Source: JBKHJA01 sp046538375 | GTDB taxonomy: Bacteria > Acidobacteriota > Aminicenantia > Aminicenantales > Aminicenantaceae | Length of the DNA: 15,419 nucleotides | Direction: 5' to 3' | NCBI GenBank assembly: GCA_046538375.1 | Contig: JBKHJA010000058.1 | Location: 1-15,419, forward strand | Shown here: positions 7,229-13,931 of the stretch, piece after piece | How positions within the stretch are numbered: the stretch's first letter is position 1 | How the letters are laid out: every line of letters begins with the position of its first letter | The notes under the pieces: model-generated | Database searches by the model: none | What the model was told of the DNA's origin: nothing | The model's input: only the letters and a program-made list of their open reading frames with translations | Translations under genes and position numbers: made by a program

Positions 7229-7262
7229 TTTTTGGACAGGGTCAGTTTTTGGACAGGGTCAG
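7229..7262. repeat. Perfect 17-bp tandem duplication at the end of nagZ
   Basis: TTTTTGGACAGGGTCAG occurs twice without a gap, at 7229-7245 and 7246-7262. The inner copy supplies the last codons and the stop of nagZ. The other copy lies mostly in the 25-nt gap before the symporter stop. On the minus strand each unit reads CTGACCCTGTCC plus five A. Confidence 0.9.
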
Positions 7263-9053
7263 GCCGTGCCCTCTAGGATAAAGTCCAGGAAGGGAAACCG
7301 GCAGTCGTCCACGGATATCGATCTCTCCGAAAAGGGCGCGAACAGCGCTGATTTGAGCTTCTCTTGTTCTTCTGTAGGCACAGAGATAAGAATCCACCTG
7401 GGGAAAATGCCTGATAAAATAGGGACTTCCGAAAGAAACCACCACCACAGGAGTGGAAGATGAGGCTGCTTTCTGGATAATCCGGATATGTCTTTCTTCC
7501 AGGTCCACGGTTCCTTTGCGGGCCCGGCGGTCAGAAAAAAGGGCAAAAACATACAGGTCAGCCTGGCTGCAATCCGCCATCCCTTCCCTTATGAACTCTT
7601 CACCGGTAAAAGCATCGGCGTAAAAACTGAAAACCCCAGGACACCTCTCTTTCATTTCTTCCACAAAAGTTCTTCCGGCAAAATAGCCCCCAGGATCGCT
7701 GCTCAGAGAAAAGACAGCCATGTTCTTCCCTTTCCTGGAGAGAGGAACAATCTGTTTCTCATTCTTGACCAGGGTGATCGAATTTTCAAACATCTGCCGG
7801 GCAATGTGGAGGTGTTCCGGGGATGCTATTTTTTTGTCAAGCGCACTGACATCCACCAATTTGTTTTTATGAAGTCCCAGTCTGGCTTTAGCTTCCAGAA
7901 TTCTTCTTACAGAAAGGTCCACTCTTTTTTCGCTGAGATTTCCCTCCTTTACGGCCTGGATAAGAACTGCCAGCACTCTTTCAGGCTGGGGAGACTTCAG
8001 GATCATATCCGCTCCAGCCTGGACAGCTTTCAAAGCGGCTTCTCCTGGAGGATAGAGATTGGTCACTCCTCCCATATCCATGGCATCGGTGACGATCAAC
8101 CCCTTGAATCCATACTTATGCCTGAGGACATCGGTTAATATTTGAGGAGAAAGGGTTGCCGGGAGATGGGGGGTGGGATCAAGCGCTGGAACCTCCAGAT
8201 GGGCGCTCATGATCAGCGAAACCCCTGCTTGTATGGCCCGGCGGAATGGAGGGAGCTCCACGCGATCCAAACGTTCCCGGCTGCCTGAGACAGTGGGAAG
8301 CTGGGAGTGAGAGTCCAGCTCAGTGTCTCCATGGCCAGGAAAATGTTTGGCTGTGGCCAGGAGCCCGTTGTCCTGGCAGCCCTTGATGAAAGCCGCTGCG
8401 AGCCGGGAGACCCGCTCAGGGTCTTCTCCAAAGGAGCGGACATTGATGATGGGATTTTCTGGATTGATGTTGACATCCACCACCGGAGCATAAGTCACAT
8501 GAATGCCCACAGCCCGGGCTTCCGCTGCGGTGACTTTTCCCATGATATAAGCCTGCTCTTCTGAATCCATGGCTCCCAGGGCCATAAGCGGCGGAAATTG
8601 AGTGGCCCCATCAATCTGGTTTCCCAGCCCCCTTTCCAGATCAGAAGAGATCAAAAGGGGAATCCCGGCCGCTCTCTGGAGAGAATTTGCCAGGTAAGCC
8701 GTCTCATACACATCTCCACCAAAAAGAATCAATCCGCCGATGCGGCCTTCAACCACCAGGGAGATCAATTTCTTCATTTCCTGGCTTTGACCATGGAAAA
8801 AATATCCGGAAAAAGGACACACCACCATTTGACCGATTTTTTCCTCCAGGGTCATCCTGTCCAGAGTGTTTTTCACCCATCTTGCCTCTGAAGGGCCGAA
8901 AGAGAGCGCCGGTTTACGCACCACTCTGGCGCAGCTTAAGATCATGACTATCAGGAAAATAAAAAGAGCAAAAAATGCGCAGTTCCGTCTTATGTTTTGA
9001 GATGTCAAAAAAACTGCCCGCAGCGATGAGAAGTGATGCCTGTTATGCTTCAT
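7242..9053 (-). CDS. nagZ: Beta-N-acetylhexosaminidase (GH3), predicted lipoprotein
   Basis: Removes N-acetylglucosamine from peptidoglycan fragments such as GlcNAc-anhydroMurNAc peptides. The 603-residue protein has a long basic N-terminus, a hydrophobic stretch (about 27-40) and a lipobox-like ILSC with Cys41, so it is probably exported and lipid-anchored. The GH3 catalytic domain (about 55-390) shows the NagZ signature KHFPGHG (236-242) and DSH (247-249), which supplies the acid/base histidine. The nucleophile Asp323 lies in VTDAMDMGG. A second GH3 C-terminal domain (about 410-598) makes it the two-domain type known from Bacillus rather than the 340-residue E. coli form. The final residues TLSKN come from a 17-bp tandem repeat. 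The only in-frame start is ATG 9053, because a TGA precedes it. The nearest Shine-Dalgarno site points to another ATG 16 nt upstream in a different frame. It is the last gene after apt and the permease. Confidence 0.92.
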   Translation of the reverse strand: MKHNRHHFSSLRAVFLTSQNIRRNCAFFALFIFLIVMILSCARVVRKPALSFGPSEARWVKNTLDRMTLEEKIGQMVVCPFSGYFFHGQSQEMKKLISLVVEGRIGGLILFGGDVYETAYLANSLQRAAGIPLLISSDLERGLGNQIDGATQFPPLMALGAMDSEEQAYIMGKVTAAEARAVGIHVTYAPVVDVNINPENPIINVRSFGEDPERVSRLAAAFIKGCQDNGLLATAKHFPGHGDTELDSHSQLPTVSGSRERLDRVELPPFRRAIQAGVSLIMSAHLEVPALDPTPHLPATLSPQILTDVLRHKYGFKGLIVTDAMDMGGVTNLYPPGEAALKAVQAGADMILKSPQPERVLAVLIQAVKEGNLSEKRVDLSVRRILEAKARLGLHKNKLVDVSALDKKIASPEHLHIARQMFENSITLVKNEKQIVPLSRKGKNMAVFSLSSDPGGYFAGRTFVEEMKERCPGVFSFYADAFTGEEFIREGMADCSQADLYVFALFSDRRARKGTVDLEERHIRIIQKAASSSTPVVVVSFGSPYFIRHFPQVDSYLCAYRRTREAQISAVRALFGEIDIRGRLPVSLPGLYPRGHGLTLSKN

Positions 9054-9054
9054 G

Positions 9055-9077
9055 TTAAAAAAAACTCATTTACTCCT
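9055..9077 (-). promoter_or_regulatory. nagZ ribosome-binding region with out-of-frame ATG and T8 run
   Basis: On the minus strand AGGAG (9077-9073) is followed 3 nt later by ATG (9069-9067). That ATG opens a four-codon frame, ATG AGT TTT TTT TAA, across a run of eight T. The nagZ ATG at 9053 is 19 nt from the AGGAG. With seven T instead of eight, the upstream ATG would be in frame with nagZ. Confidence 0.6.
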
Positions 9078-9089
9078 GTACGAAATTTA

Positions 9090-10415
9090 TTACTGGATCA
9101 AATAGCGGATGATGAAAAGAAAAGAGAAAAGGTAGATGATCCAGTGGACCTTTCTGCCTTGACCTGTGACCAGCTTCAAAAGAGAGTAGGAAATAAAGCC
9201 GAAAGCAATGCCTTCGGTGATGCTGACAGTCAAGGGCATGATGATGATGGTTAAAAAAGCAGGAATCGCTTCGGTCAAATCTTCCCAGTTGATCCGGGTG
9301 ACACATCTCATCATCAAATAGCCCACAATGATCAAAGGAGGAGCAACCACCGGATGAAGGGTGAGTCCCTGGGAAGTGTATTCTCCTCCCACCATCTCGG
9401 CTAAAGGACTGAAAAAGAGAGCCACCAAAAACAAAAAGGAGGTGCAAATATTGGCCAGTCCTGTTCTGGCACCATGAGCAATTCCGGTGGTACTCTCGAT
9501 ATAGCTGGTTACCGTGGATGTGCCCAGGAAAGCCCCCCCCACTGTGCCGATGGCATCAGAAAGCATGGCCTGGTTCGCCCGGGGGAGTTTCCCGTCTTTC
9601 AGAAAACCAGCCGGTCCGCTCACTCCGATCAAAGTGCCCATGGTATCGAAAAGATCCAGGAAGAAAAATATGAAGATCACGGTAAAAATTCCGGTCTGGA
9701 GAGCTCCCAGGATATCCAGTTTAAAAAGAGTGGGGGAAACACTGGGCGGGGGAGCCAGGATGCCGTGGTATTTAACGATGCCCAAGGGGATCCCCGCCAC
9801 AGCCGTAGCCAGGATGCCGATGAGGATGGCTCCCCGCACTCTTAAAGCCATCAGCACGGAGATCAGTACCATCCCCCCCAGGACCAGCACCACCGGTTTG
9901 CTGGTCAAATCCCCTAACCCCACCAGCACTCCGGGAGTATCCACCACCAGACCGCCGTATTCAAGACCGATAAGAGCGATCAGCAGCCCAATCCCTACGG
10001 CAATGGCATGTTTTAAAAAATCAGGGACAGAAGCCACCAGGTTTTCCCACACCCCCAAAGCAGAAAGGATGATAAAAACCGTTCCTGAAATAAACACAGC
10101 TCCCAGGGCTACCTGCCAGGAATAGCCCATGGTTCCGCAGACGATAACAGCAAAGAAGATATTATGCCCCATAGCCGGAGCCAGGGCAATGGGATATCTG
10201 GCCAAAATTCCCATCAGCAGAGTGGCCACAGCGCTGGAAATACAGGTTGCGAACATGACCGCCCCTCTGTCCATCCCTGCCGCAGACAGTATGGCCGGCT
10301 GGACGAAAATGATGTAGGACATGGTCATGAAGGTGGTCAATCCCCCTGCTATTTCGGTCCGAACTGAAGTGTTTTTCGCCTCAAGCTCAAAGAAACGGTT
10401 TAGAAATCTGTTCAT
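9090..10415 (-). CDS. NCS2-family purine permease (AzgA/PbuG-type, hypoxanthine/guanine/adenine)
   Basis: Inner-membrane importer of purine bases. The 441-residue protein starts with FFELEAKNTSVRTEIAGGLTTFMTMSY, the conserved opening of the PbuG/PbuO/GhxP subgroup (usually VRTEIIAGLTTFMTMAY). It continues with ALAPAMGHNIFFA, the substrate-site helix; family members usually have APGMGLNAYF, so the P-A and G-H changes may affect specificity. DLFDTMGTLIGV and STVTSYIESTTGI are further diagnostic motifs. Length equals that of PbuG (about 440). I prefer ATG 10415, 13 nt after the apt stop, although its AGAGG abuts the ATG. A TTG at 10439 inside apt would add 8 residues without a better ribosome site. 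The apt neighbour supports a purine-salvage role: bases imported here feed the phosphoribosyltransferase. Confidence 0.9.
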   Translation of the reverse strand: MNRFLNRFFELEAKNTSVRTEIAGGLTTFMTMSYIIFVQPAILSAAGMDRGAVMFATCISSAVATLLMGILARYPIALAPAMGHNIFFAVIVCGTMGYSWQVALGAVFISGTVFIILSALGVWENLVASVPDFLKHAIAVGIGLLIALIGLEYGGLVVDTPGVLVGLGDLTSKPVVLVLGGMVLISVLMALRVRGAILIGILATAVAGIPLGIVKYHGILAPPPSVSPTLFKLDILGALQTGIFTVIFIFFFLDLFDTMGTLIGVSGPAGFLKDGKLPRANQAMLSDAIGTVGGAFLGTSTVTSYIESTTGIAHGARTGLANICTSFLFLVALFFSPLAEMVGGEYTSQGLTLHPVVAPPLIIVGYLMMRCVTRINWEDLTEAIPAFLTIIIMPLTVSITEGIAFGFISYSLLKLVTGQGRKVHWIIYLFSFLFIIRYLIQ

Positions 10416-10428
10416 CCTCTGTGTTTTT

Positions 10429-10965
10429 CTATTTATCAAATTGAATCAAGGAGAGAATATCCACATCAGGGTGAACCTTTTTGATGCATTCCAGGCCTTT
10501 AAGATAAGTCAATTCCACCACCGCAGCAAAACCAGCCACTTCTCCCCCCAGTTTTTTCACCAGGTCGATGGAACTGATGGATGAAGAACCGGTGGCTATA
10601 AGATCATCTATGATGAGCACCCGCTGGGAAGGCCGAATGCTGTCGGAATGGATCTCAAAATATTCCAGTGCATATTCGTTTGGTGCCCGCACACAAACCG
10701 TTTCACGGGGGAGCTTTCCTTTTTTGCGGATGATGGTCAATCCCGCCCTCAATTGATGGGCCACCGGGGCCGCAAAAATGAATCCTCTGGATTCAATTCC
10801 TGCCACCAATTGAGCCTTTTTTCTCCTGGCCCAGGAAACAAGCCGATCCACCACATAATTGAAGCAAGCAGCATCCTCAATCAAAGGGGTGATGTCTTTG
10901 AACCCGATACCCGGTTTTGGAAAATCCTTCACTTCACATATCTTTTCTTTGACTTGATTGATCAT
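10429..10965 (-). CDS. apt: Adenine phosphoribosyltransferase
   Basis: Converts adenine and PRPP to AMP and pyrophosphate in purine salvage, in the cytoplasm. The 178-residue protein has the standard APT opening (DFPKPGIGFKDITPLI, about 14-29), the VAGIESRGFIFAAPVA segment (54-69) and the PRPP-binding motif VLIIDDLIATGSS (116-128). Length is that of typical APTs (170-183). AAAGG lies about 8 nt before ATG 10965. It is the first gene of the apt-permease-nagZ operon and is read from a promoter at 10997-11025. Confidence 0.96.
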   Translation of the reverse strand: MINQVKEKICEVKDFPKPGIGFKDITPLIEDAACFNYVVDRLVSWARRKKAQLVAGIESRGFIFAAPVAHQLRAGLTIIRKKGKLPRETVCVRAPNEYALEYFEIHSDSIRPSQRVLIIDDLIATGSSSISSIDLVKKLGGEVAGFAAVVELTYLKGLECIKKVHPDVDILSLIQFDK

Positions 10966-10996
10966 GACGGCGGCCTTTATCCTGTGATGTGTCTTA

Positions 10997-11025
10997 ATTT
11001 AAAAGTAAAAAATCCTCCTTGTCAA
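10997..11025 (-). promoter_or_regulatory. Promoter of the apt-permease-nagZ operon, overlapping the upstream terminator
   Basis: On the minus strand a consensus TTGACA (11025-11020) is followed after exactly 17 nt by TTAAAT (11002-10997). The predicted transcription start near 10990 lies 25 nt before the apt ATG. The -35 box runs from the loop into the 3' arm of the hairpin that terminates the mscS-type gene. Confidence 0.6.
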
Positions 11026-11041
11026 CGCCAATCAAGGATTT
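11006..11041 (-). terminator. Intrinsic terminator after the mscS-type gene
   Basis: On the minus strand AAATCCTTG pairs with CAAGG-A-GGATTT: either a 6-bp core TCCTTG/CAAGGA with a GGA bulge, or an AAATCC/GGATTT register. A run of six T follows. It starts 5 nt after the mscS-type stop. Confidence 0.6.
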
Positions 11042-11045
11042 AGAA

Positions 11046-12116
11046 TCATCTTTTTCTCTTCTCCTGCACATCCAGCGATCTGGTGTAGATGGTGCGGGTG
11101 GGAAAAGGAATGCCAATGTTGGCTTTATTCAGCGTATTATAAATCTCATCCGTCATTTTAAGGGAAGTTGTGTAGGCGAGGGCAAAACTTTCCACCCAGG
11201 CCCTGGCCACAAAATCAAGAGAAAAGTCAGACATTTTTAAAAAAAGCACCTGAGGTTCTGGATCTTCCAGCACCGTATCAATTTTTCTTAAAGCATCCAG
11301 GAGCACTTCTCTCACCTTCTCTGTGTTCGACCCATAGACCACACCAAAGTTCACATTGACCCGGATGGACAGGTCAGGCTGCGTATAATTTTTGATTTTG
11401 GCATTGGCCAGGTACCCGTTTGGTATGTAGATCACTTCATTATCATAAGTTTTCAATTTTGTGGTTCTCAAACCTATATCCAGGATCACCCCCAGTTCTC
11501 CGGACTCCAATTGAACCTTATCTCCTACCTTGAAAGTTTTATCCAGAACCAGTTGAACCCCTCCCAGGATATTGACCAGCGAATCTCTCACCGCCAAGCC
11601 GATGGCCAGGCCGGCAATACCAGCAGTGGCCAAGAAAGGGCTTATGTTGACGTTCCAGGCATCAAGAATAAAGATCACCGCCAATATGACCACCAACACC
11701 TTGACAATTTTCTCCATTAAAGGAATCAGACGGTCATCTGCGGTGGATTCAGTTTTGGAAGCCCACTCCTTGATCCAATGCACAGAAAATATATGGACAA
11801 TTCTGAAAATCAAAAAACTGATCAGAAGAATCAAGAAAGTGTCGATCAAGCTGTTATACAGAGCGGTCTCGAATTCAAAATACTGAAGTCCCACTTTTAA
11901 TCCCAAAACAAGAATGAGGTAGAAGATTATGGAAGAGATTATTTTGATGATGAGATCATCAATTTTGGTCTTGGTTTTTCTGGTTAAAGGCTTCAGGACT
12001 CTCTTTAAAATCAACTTGGCCAGAAAAGCGATCACCAGGGCCACAGCCAGAGTAAACAGGAATTTTATGTAAGCATTCCCCGCCATGAAATCAAAAATAT
12101 CACTTATGACATCCAT
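11046..12116 (-). CDS. MscS-family mechanosensitive channel
   Basis: Opens under membrane tension to release solutes during osmotic downshock. The 356-residue protein has about five membrane segments: about 10-33, 45-72, 80-105, then the pore-proximal pair around 130-180. It is larger than E. coli MscS (286 aa, three helices). The pore helix is clear: ATAGIAGLAIGLAVRDSLVN, with the alternating Gly/Ala packing of MscS. It is followed by the cytoplasmic beta domain (DKTFKVGDKV, then ELGVILDIGLRTTKLKTYDNE and VIYIPNG) and the mixed alpha/beta vestibule. ATG 12116 is chosen because AAGGAG (12130-12125) lies 8 nt upstream. An in-frame ATG at 12146 would sit about at the predicted transcription start. 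It forms a single-gene unit with its own promoter and terminator. Confidence 0.94.
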   Translation of the reverse strand: MDVISDIFDFMAGNAYIKFLFTLAVALVIAFLAKLILKRVLKPLTRKTKTKIDDLIIKIISSIIFYLILVLGLKVGLQYFEFETALYNSLIDTFLILLISFLIFRIVHIFSVHWIKEWASKTESTADDRLIPLMEKIVKVLVVILAVIFILDAWNVNISPFLATAGIAGLAIGLAVRDSLVNILGGVQLVLDKTFKVGDKVQLESGELGVILDIGLRTTKLKTYDNEVIYIPNGYLANAKIKNYTQPDLSIRVNVNFGVVYGSNTEKVREVLLDALRKIDTVLEDPEPQVLFLKMSDFSLDFVARAWVESFALAYTTSLKMTDEIYNTLNKANIGIPFPTRTIYTRSLDVQEKRKR

Positions 12117-12124
12117 GTTATTCA

Positions 12125-12130
12125 CTCCTT
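12125..12130 (-). promoter_or_regulatory. Shine-Dalgarno site that fixes the mscS-type start
   Basis: AAGGAG on the minus strand, 8 nt before ATG 12116. It argues against the ATG at 12146. Confidence 0.75.
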
Positions 12131-12151
12131 TCCAGTTGTCATTCATCCAGA

Positions 12152-12180
12152 TTTATACCTGAACTGTTATCTATTTTCAA
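12152..12180 (-). promoter_or_regulatory. Promoter of the mscS-type gene
   Basis: On the minus strand TTGAAA (12180-12175) is followed after 17 nt by TATAAA (12157-12152). Both boxes match consensus in five of six positions. Predicted start is near 12145, giving a leader of about 29 nt. Confidence 0.6.
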
Positions 12181-12206
12181 TTCAAAAAGGATTCATATTT
12201 TATTCT

Positions 12207-12437
12207 AGAAAATGGGGACACGTTACCAATTTCTGTGTTTGATTTATTATCCTGCATTATTCATAAACATACTCAATTTGTCATGGATAAGAGGAGAAAT
12301 CAGGGACATGTACTGGAAATTCGGGACATGTACCGATTTTTTTTCAAAATCGGTAACGTGTCCCATGATTTCTGTATAATCCAGGTTATTAATATTTGAT
12401 AGAAATCGGCTGAAATTGGTACATGTCCCCATTTTCT
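12207..12437. mobile_element. 231-bp terminal-inverted-repeat element with five GGGACAyGTwACC-type motifs
   Basis: The ends 12207-12233 and 12412-12437 are near-perfect inverted repeats (27 and 26 nt, one substitution and one single-base gap). Inside each end is the motif GGGGACACGTTACC or its relative GGGGACATGTACC. Three further copies lie within: 12303-12313 (+), 12323-12334 (+) and 12352-12364 (-). The last two form an inner hairpin extended by GATTTT/AAAATC around a short loop. No protein is encoded. I see no convincing target duplication. The layout resembles paired REP-type palindromes moved by REP-associated tyrosine transposases, or a small MITE; no transposase is in the window. Confidence 0.75.
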
Positions 12438-12445
12438 TTTTGGAA

Positions 12446-12474
12446 TTGTTTAAACATGACGCAGTTGTTATAAT
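12446..12474 (+). promoter_or_regulatory. Probable thiE promoter, almost leaderless
   Basis: TTGTTT (12446-12451) is followed after 17 nt by a perfect TATAAT (12469-12474). The predicted transcription start near 12481 is only about 7 nt before ATG 12488, and no Shine-Dalgarno site is visible. Confidence 0.55.
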
Positions 12475-12487
12475 CTCTGTGAACCTG

Positions 12488-13114
12488 ATGGAAAAAGTTA
12501 ACTGGAAGCTCTGCCTGGTTGCGGATACTGGATTTGCCCCTGGCAGGAATATTATATCTCTTGTCCAGGAAGCTTCAGAATCAGGGGTGACACTGGTTCA
12601 ACTGCGGGCGAAAAATTTAACAACTCTTGCCATTCTCCGCCTTGCCATGAAACTCTCTGATCCCTTGAAGAAGAAAAACATTCCTCTCATCATCAACGAC
12701 AGAGCGGATATCGCTTTCTCCTGTGGAGCAGCAGGAGTGCATCTTGGACAGGAAGACCTTCCTCTGCGCTTTGCCCGGAAAATTCTAGGTTCCCGTAAAC
12801 TGATAGGGATGACCGTCAACACTCCCCAGGAAGCAAGACAGGCCCAAAGCAGAGGTGCAAATTATATCGGCGCCGGACCGGTCTTCCAGACCAGAACCAA
12901 ACAGAATTTGAGGCCTCCTATAGGATTGGAAGGACTTCAGGCCATAACAAGGGAAGTGGAAATCCCTGTCCTGGCCATCGGCGGCATCAATGTCCACAAC
13001 GCCGGTGAAGTGATGGAGTGCGGGGTGGATGGGATTGCGGTCATTTCCGCCGTTCTGGGCGCTGACCATATCCACCGGGCCACCGCAGAATTAAGGAAGG
13101 CCATCAAGAGGTGA
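12488..13114 (+). CDS. thiE: Thiamine-phosphate synthase
   Basis: Joins HMP pyrophosphate and the thiazole phosphate to make thiamine monophosphate, in the cytoplasm. The 208-residue TIM-barrel protein has QLRAK (38-42), NDR (70-72), HLGQED (85-90), GAGPVFQTRTK (128-138), AIGGI near 167 and the terminal VISAV loop; all are standard ThiE substrate or phosphate contacts. Length matches E. coli ThiE (211). I place the start at ATG 12488. A longer reading frame back to 12416 would translate the right end of the neighbouring inverted-repeat element, and its extra residues have no family counterpart. No other thiamine gene is nearby, so it is an orphan thiE. The stop lies 30 nt from the convergent tsaE stop. 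Confidence 0.93.
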   Translation: MEKVNWKLCLVADTGFAPGRNIISLVQEASESGVTLVQLRAKNLTTLAILRLAMKLSDPLKKKNIPLIINDRADIAFSCGAAGVHLGQEDLPLRFARKILGSRKLIGMTVNTPQEARQAQSRGANYIGAGPVFQTRTKQNLRPPIGLEGLQAITREVEIPVLAIGGINVHNAGEVMECGVDGIAVISAVLGADHIHRATAELRKAIKR

Positions 13115-13144
13115 AGTCTGTCCCCTTTTTTGCCGTTTTTTTGG

Positions 13145-13582
13145 CTAGGAAGATATTTTTATTTTTCTCGTATTATGATTCTTAAACTGCAGTATGACCC
13201 GGATGGCTGGCAGAGAGAAGCTTATTTTTTCTGCCCACTCCACGATGACCACACCCTCACCTAAATAATCTTCCCAGCCCAGATCCAGTATCTCTGAATT
13301 CTTGTTCAATCGGTAAAGGTCCACATGAAAGATAGGATATTTTGCCTGGTAAATGTTAATCAACGTGTAGGAAGGACTGCAGACCTGATGGACATCCTTC
13401 ATACCCAAGCCTGCAGCCAATCCCTTGGCAAAAATCGTCTTTCCTGTTCCCAGTTCTCCTTCCAGAAACACCACTTCTTGGCCTTTAAAATTTTCAGCAA
13501 GATTCCGGGCTAAAAGAAAAGTTTCTTCCTCAGAGTGGGATGTGTATTCCTTAAAGTCCTTCCTGGTGCTGTTTCTATTCAT
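13145..13582 (-). CDS. tsaE: TsaE, ATPase for tRNA threonylcarbamoyladenosine (t6A) synthesis
   Basis: ATPase that works with TsaB and TsaD to place t6A at position 37 of ANN-decoding tRNAs. The 145-residue protein has Walker A GELGTGKT (42-49), SPSYTLINIY (69-78; usually SPTFTLVNEY), HVDLYRL (86-92) and VVIVEWAEK (111-119), all diagnostic of the family. Length is typical (about 150). Start ATG 13582 is chosen by family length. The frame stays open to 13693, but that part enters the repeat element at 13642-13782 and lies beyond the likely promoter. There is no Shine-Dalgarno site. tsaB and tsaD are not in the window. Confidence 0.93.
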   Translation of the reverse strand: MNRNSTRKDFKEYTSHSEEETFLLARNLAENFKGQEVVFLEGELGTGKTIFAKGLAAGLGMKDVHQVCSPSYTLINIYQAKYPIFHVDLYRLNKNSEILDLGWEDYLGEGVVIVEWAEKISFSLPAIRVILQFKNHNTRKIKISS

Positions 13583-13597
13583 ATCAATCAACTTAAT

Positions 13598-13606
13598 TTT
13601 ATAACA
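13598..13606 (-). promoter_or_regulatory. Possible tsaE promoter (extended -10)
   Basis: On the minus strand TGT-TATAAA (13606-13598) matches an extended -10. The best -35 at 17 nt spacing is weak (TTTTAA). Predicted start is about 9-10 nt before ATG 13582, giving a very short leader. Confidence 0.4.
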
Positions 13607-13641
13607 AATTACCCTCATTATTAAAATTTTATGGTGCATCA

Positions 13642-13782
13642 TAAGCATCTTTATCGGGGTAAAAAGATGTTTGGGGATGGCTGAAGCGACCATTGAAGGA
13701 ACGGCGTGAAAAACCTGGACAGGAGCGAAGCCATTCCCAAATACATGTTCTTAGTGTCTCACCCCGGAAAAAAAGATGCTTC
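13642..13782. mobile_element. MITE-like inverted-repeat element, long copy (family 1, copy B), with 11-nt target duplication
   Basis: Right 74 bases match copy A (4424-4497) at 71 of 74 positions. The element is a long imperfect palindrome. Outer arms are AAGCATCTTT (13643-13652) and AAAGATGCTT (13772-13781), continued by CGGGGT (13655-13660) and ACCCCG (13761-13766). An inner pair is 13667-13682 with 13729-13746. It is flanked by ATGGTGCATCA (13631-13641) and CTGGTGCAGCA (13783-13793), 9 of 11 identical, the same duplication length as copy A but a different sequence. It sits in the 396-nt gap between tsaE and the plsY-type gene. The remaining part of that gap (13797-13978) is AT-rich. It holds a 7-bp hairpin (13900-13906 with 13921-13927) followed by a T5 run at 13931, which may be a weak terminator but follows no gene. 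Confidence 0.8.
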
Positions 13783-13931
13783 CTGGTGCAGCATAATCGT
13801 TTTTTTTGATCCCACTGGCCTGGGCTTGTTTTCCTGTCTAATTTTGCCTCCATCCTGGTTGACTTCTGGATTTCTAATATGTAATATTTCCCCTCAAACT
13901 CATGAGAAAAAACGCTTCTCCTCATGACAGT

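Noticed and set aside
10416..10439. TTG start for the purine permease at 10439, overlapping apt.
   Set aside because: No Shine-Dalgarno site precedes it, and the added 8 residues are not typical of the family. ATG 10415 fits the usual N-terminus better, though its own AGAGG is too close, so some doubt remains.
12416..12487. A longer N-terminus for thiE starting at 12416.
   Set aside because: The extra 24 codons translate the right terminal repeat of the neighbouring element and the promoter, and have no counterpart in ThiE proteins.
12478..12491. TGAACCTGATGG just at the thiE start resembles the 3' core of the TPP riboswitch (thi box).
   Set aside because: The other half of the motif (CTGAGA with its helices) is absent upstream, where the promoter and a repeat element occupy the space, and the match overlaps the start codon. 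A chance 10-nt match is more likely.
13583..13693. A 37-residue N-terminal extension of tsaE.
   Set aside because: It runs over the likely -10 and into the mobile element at 13642-13782. Family length and motif position fit the start at 13582.
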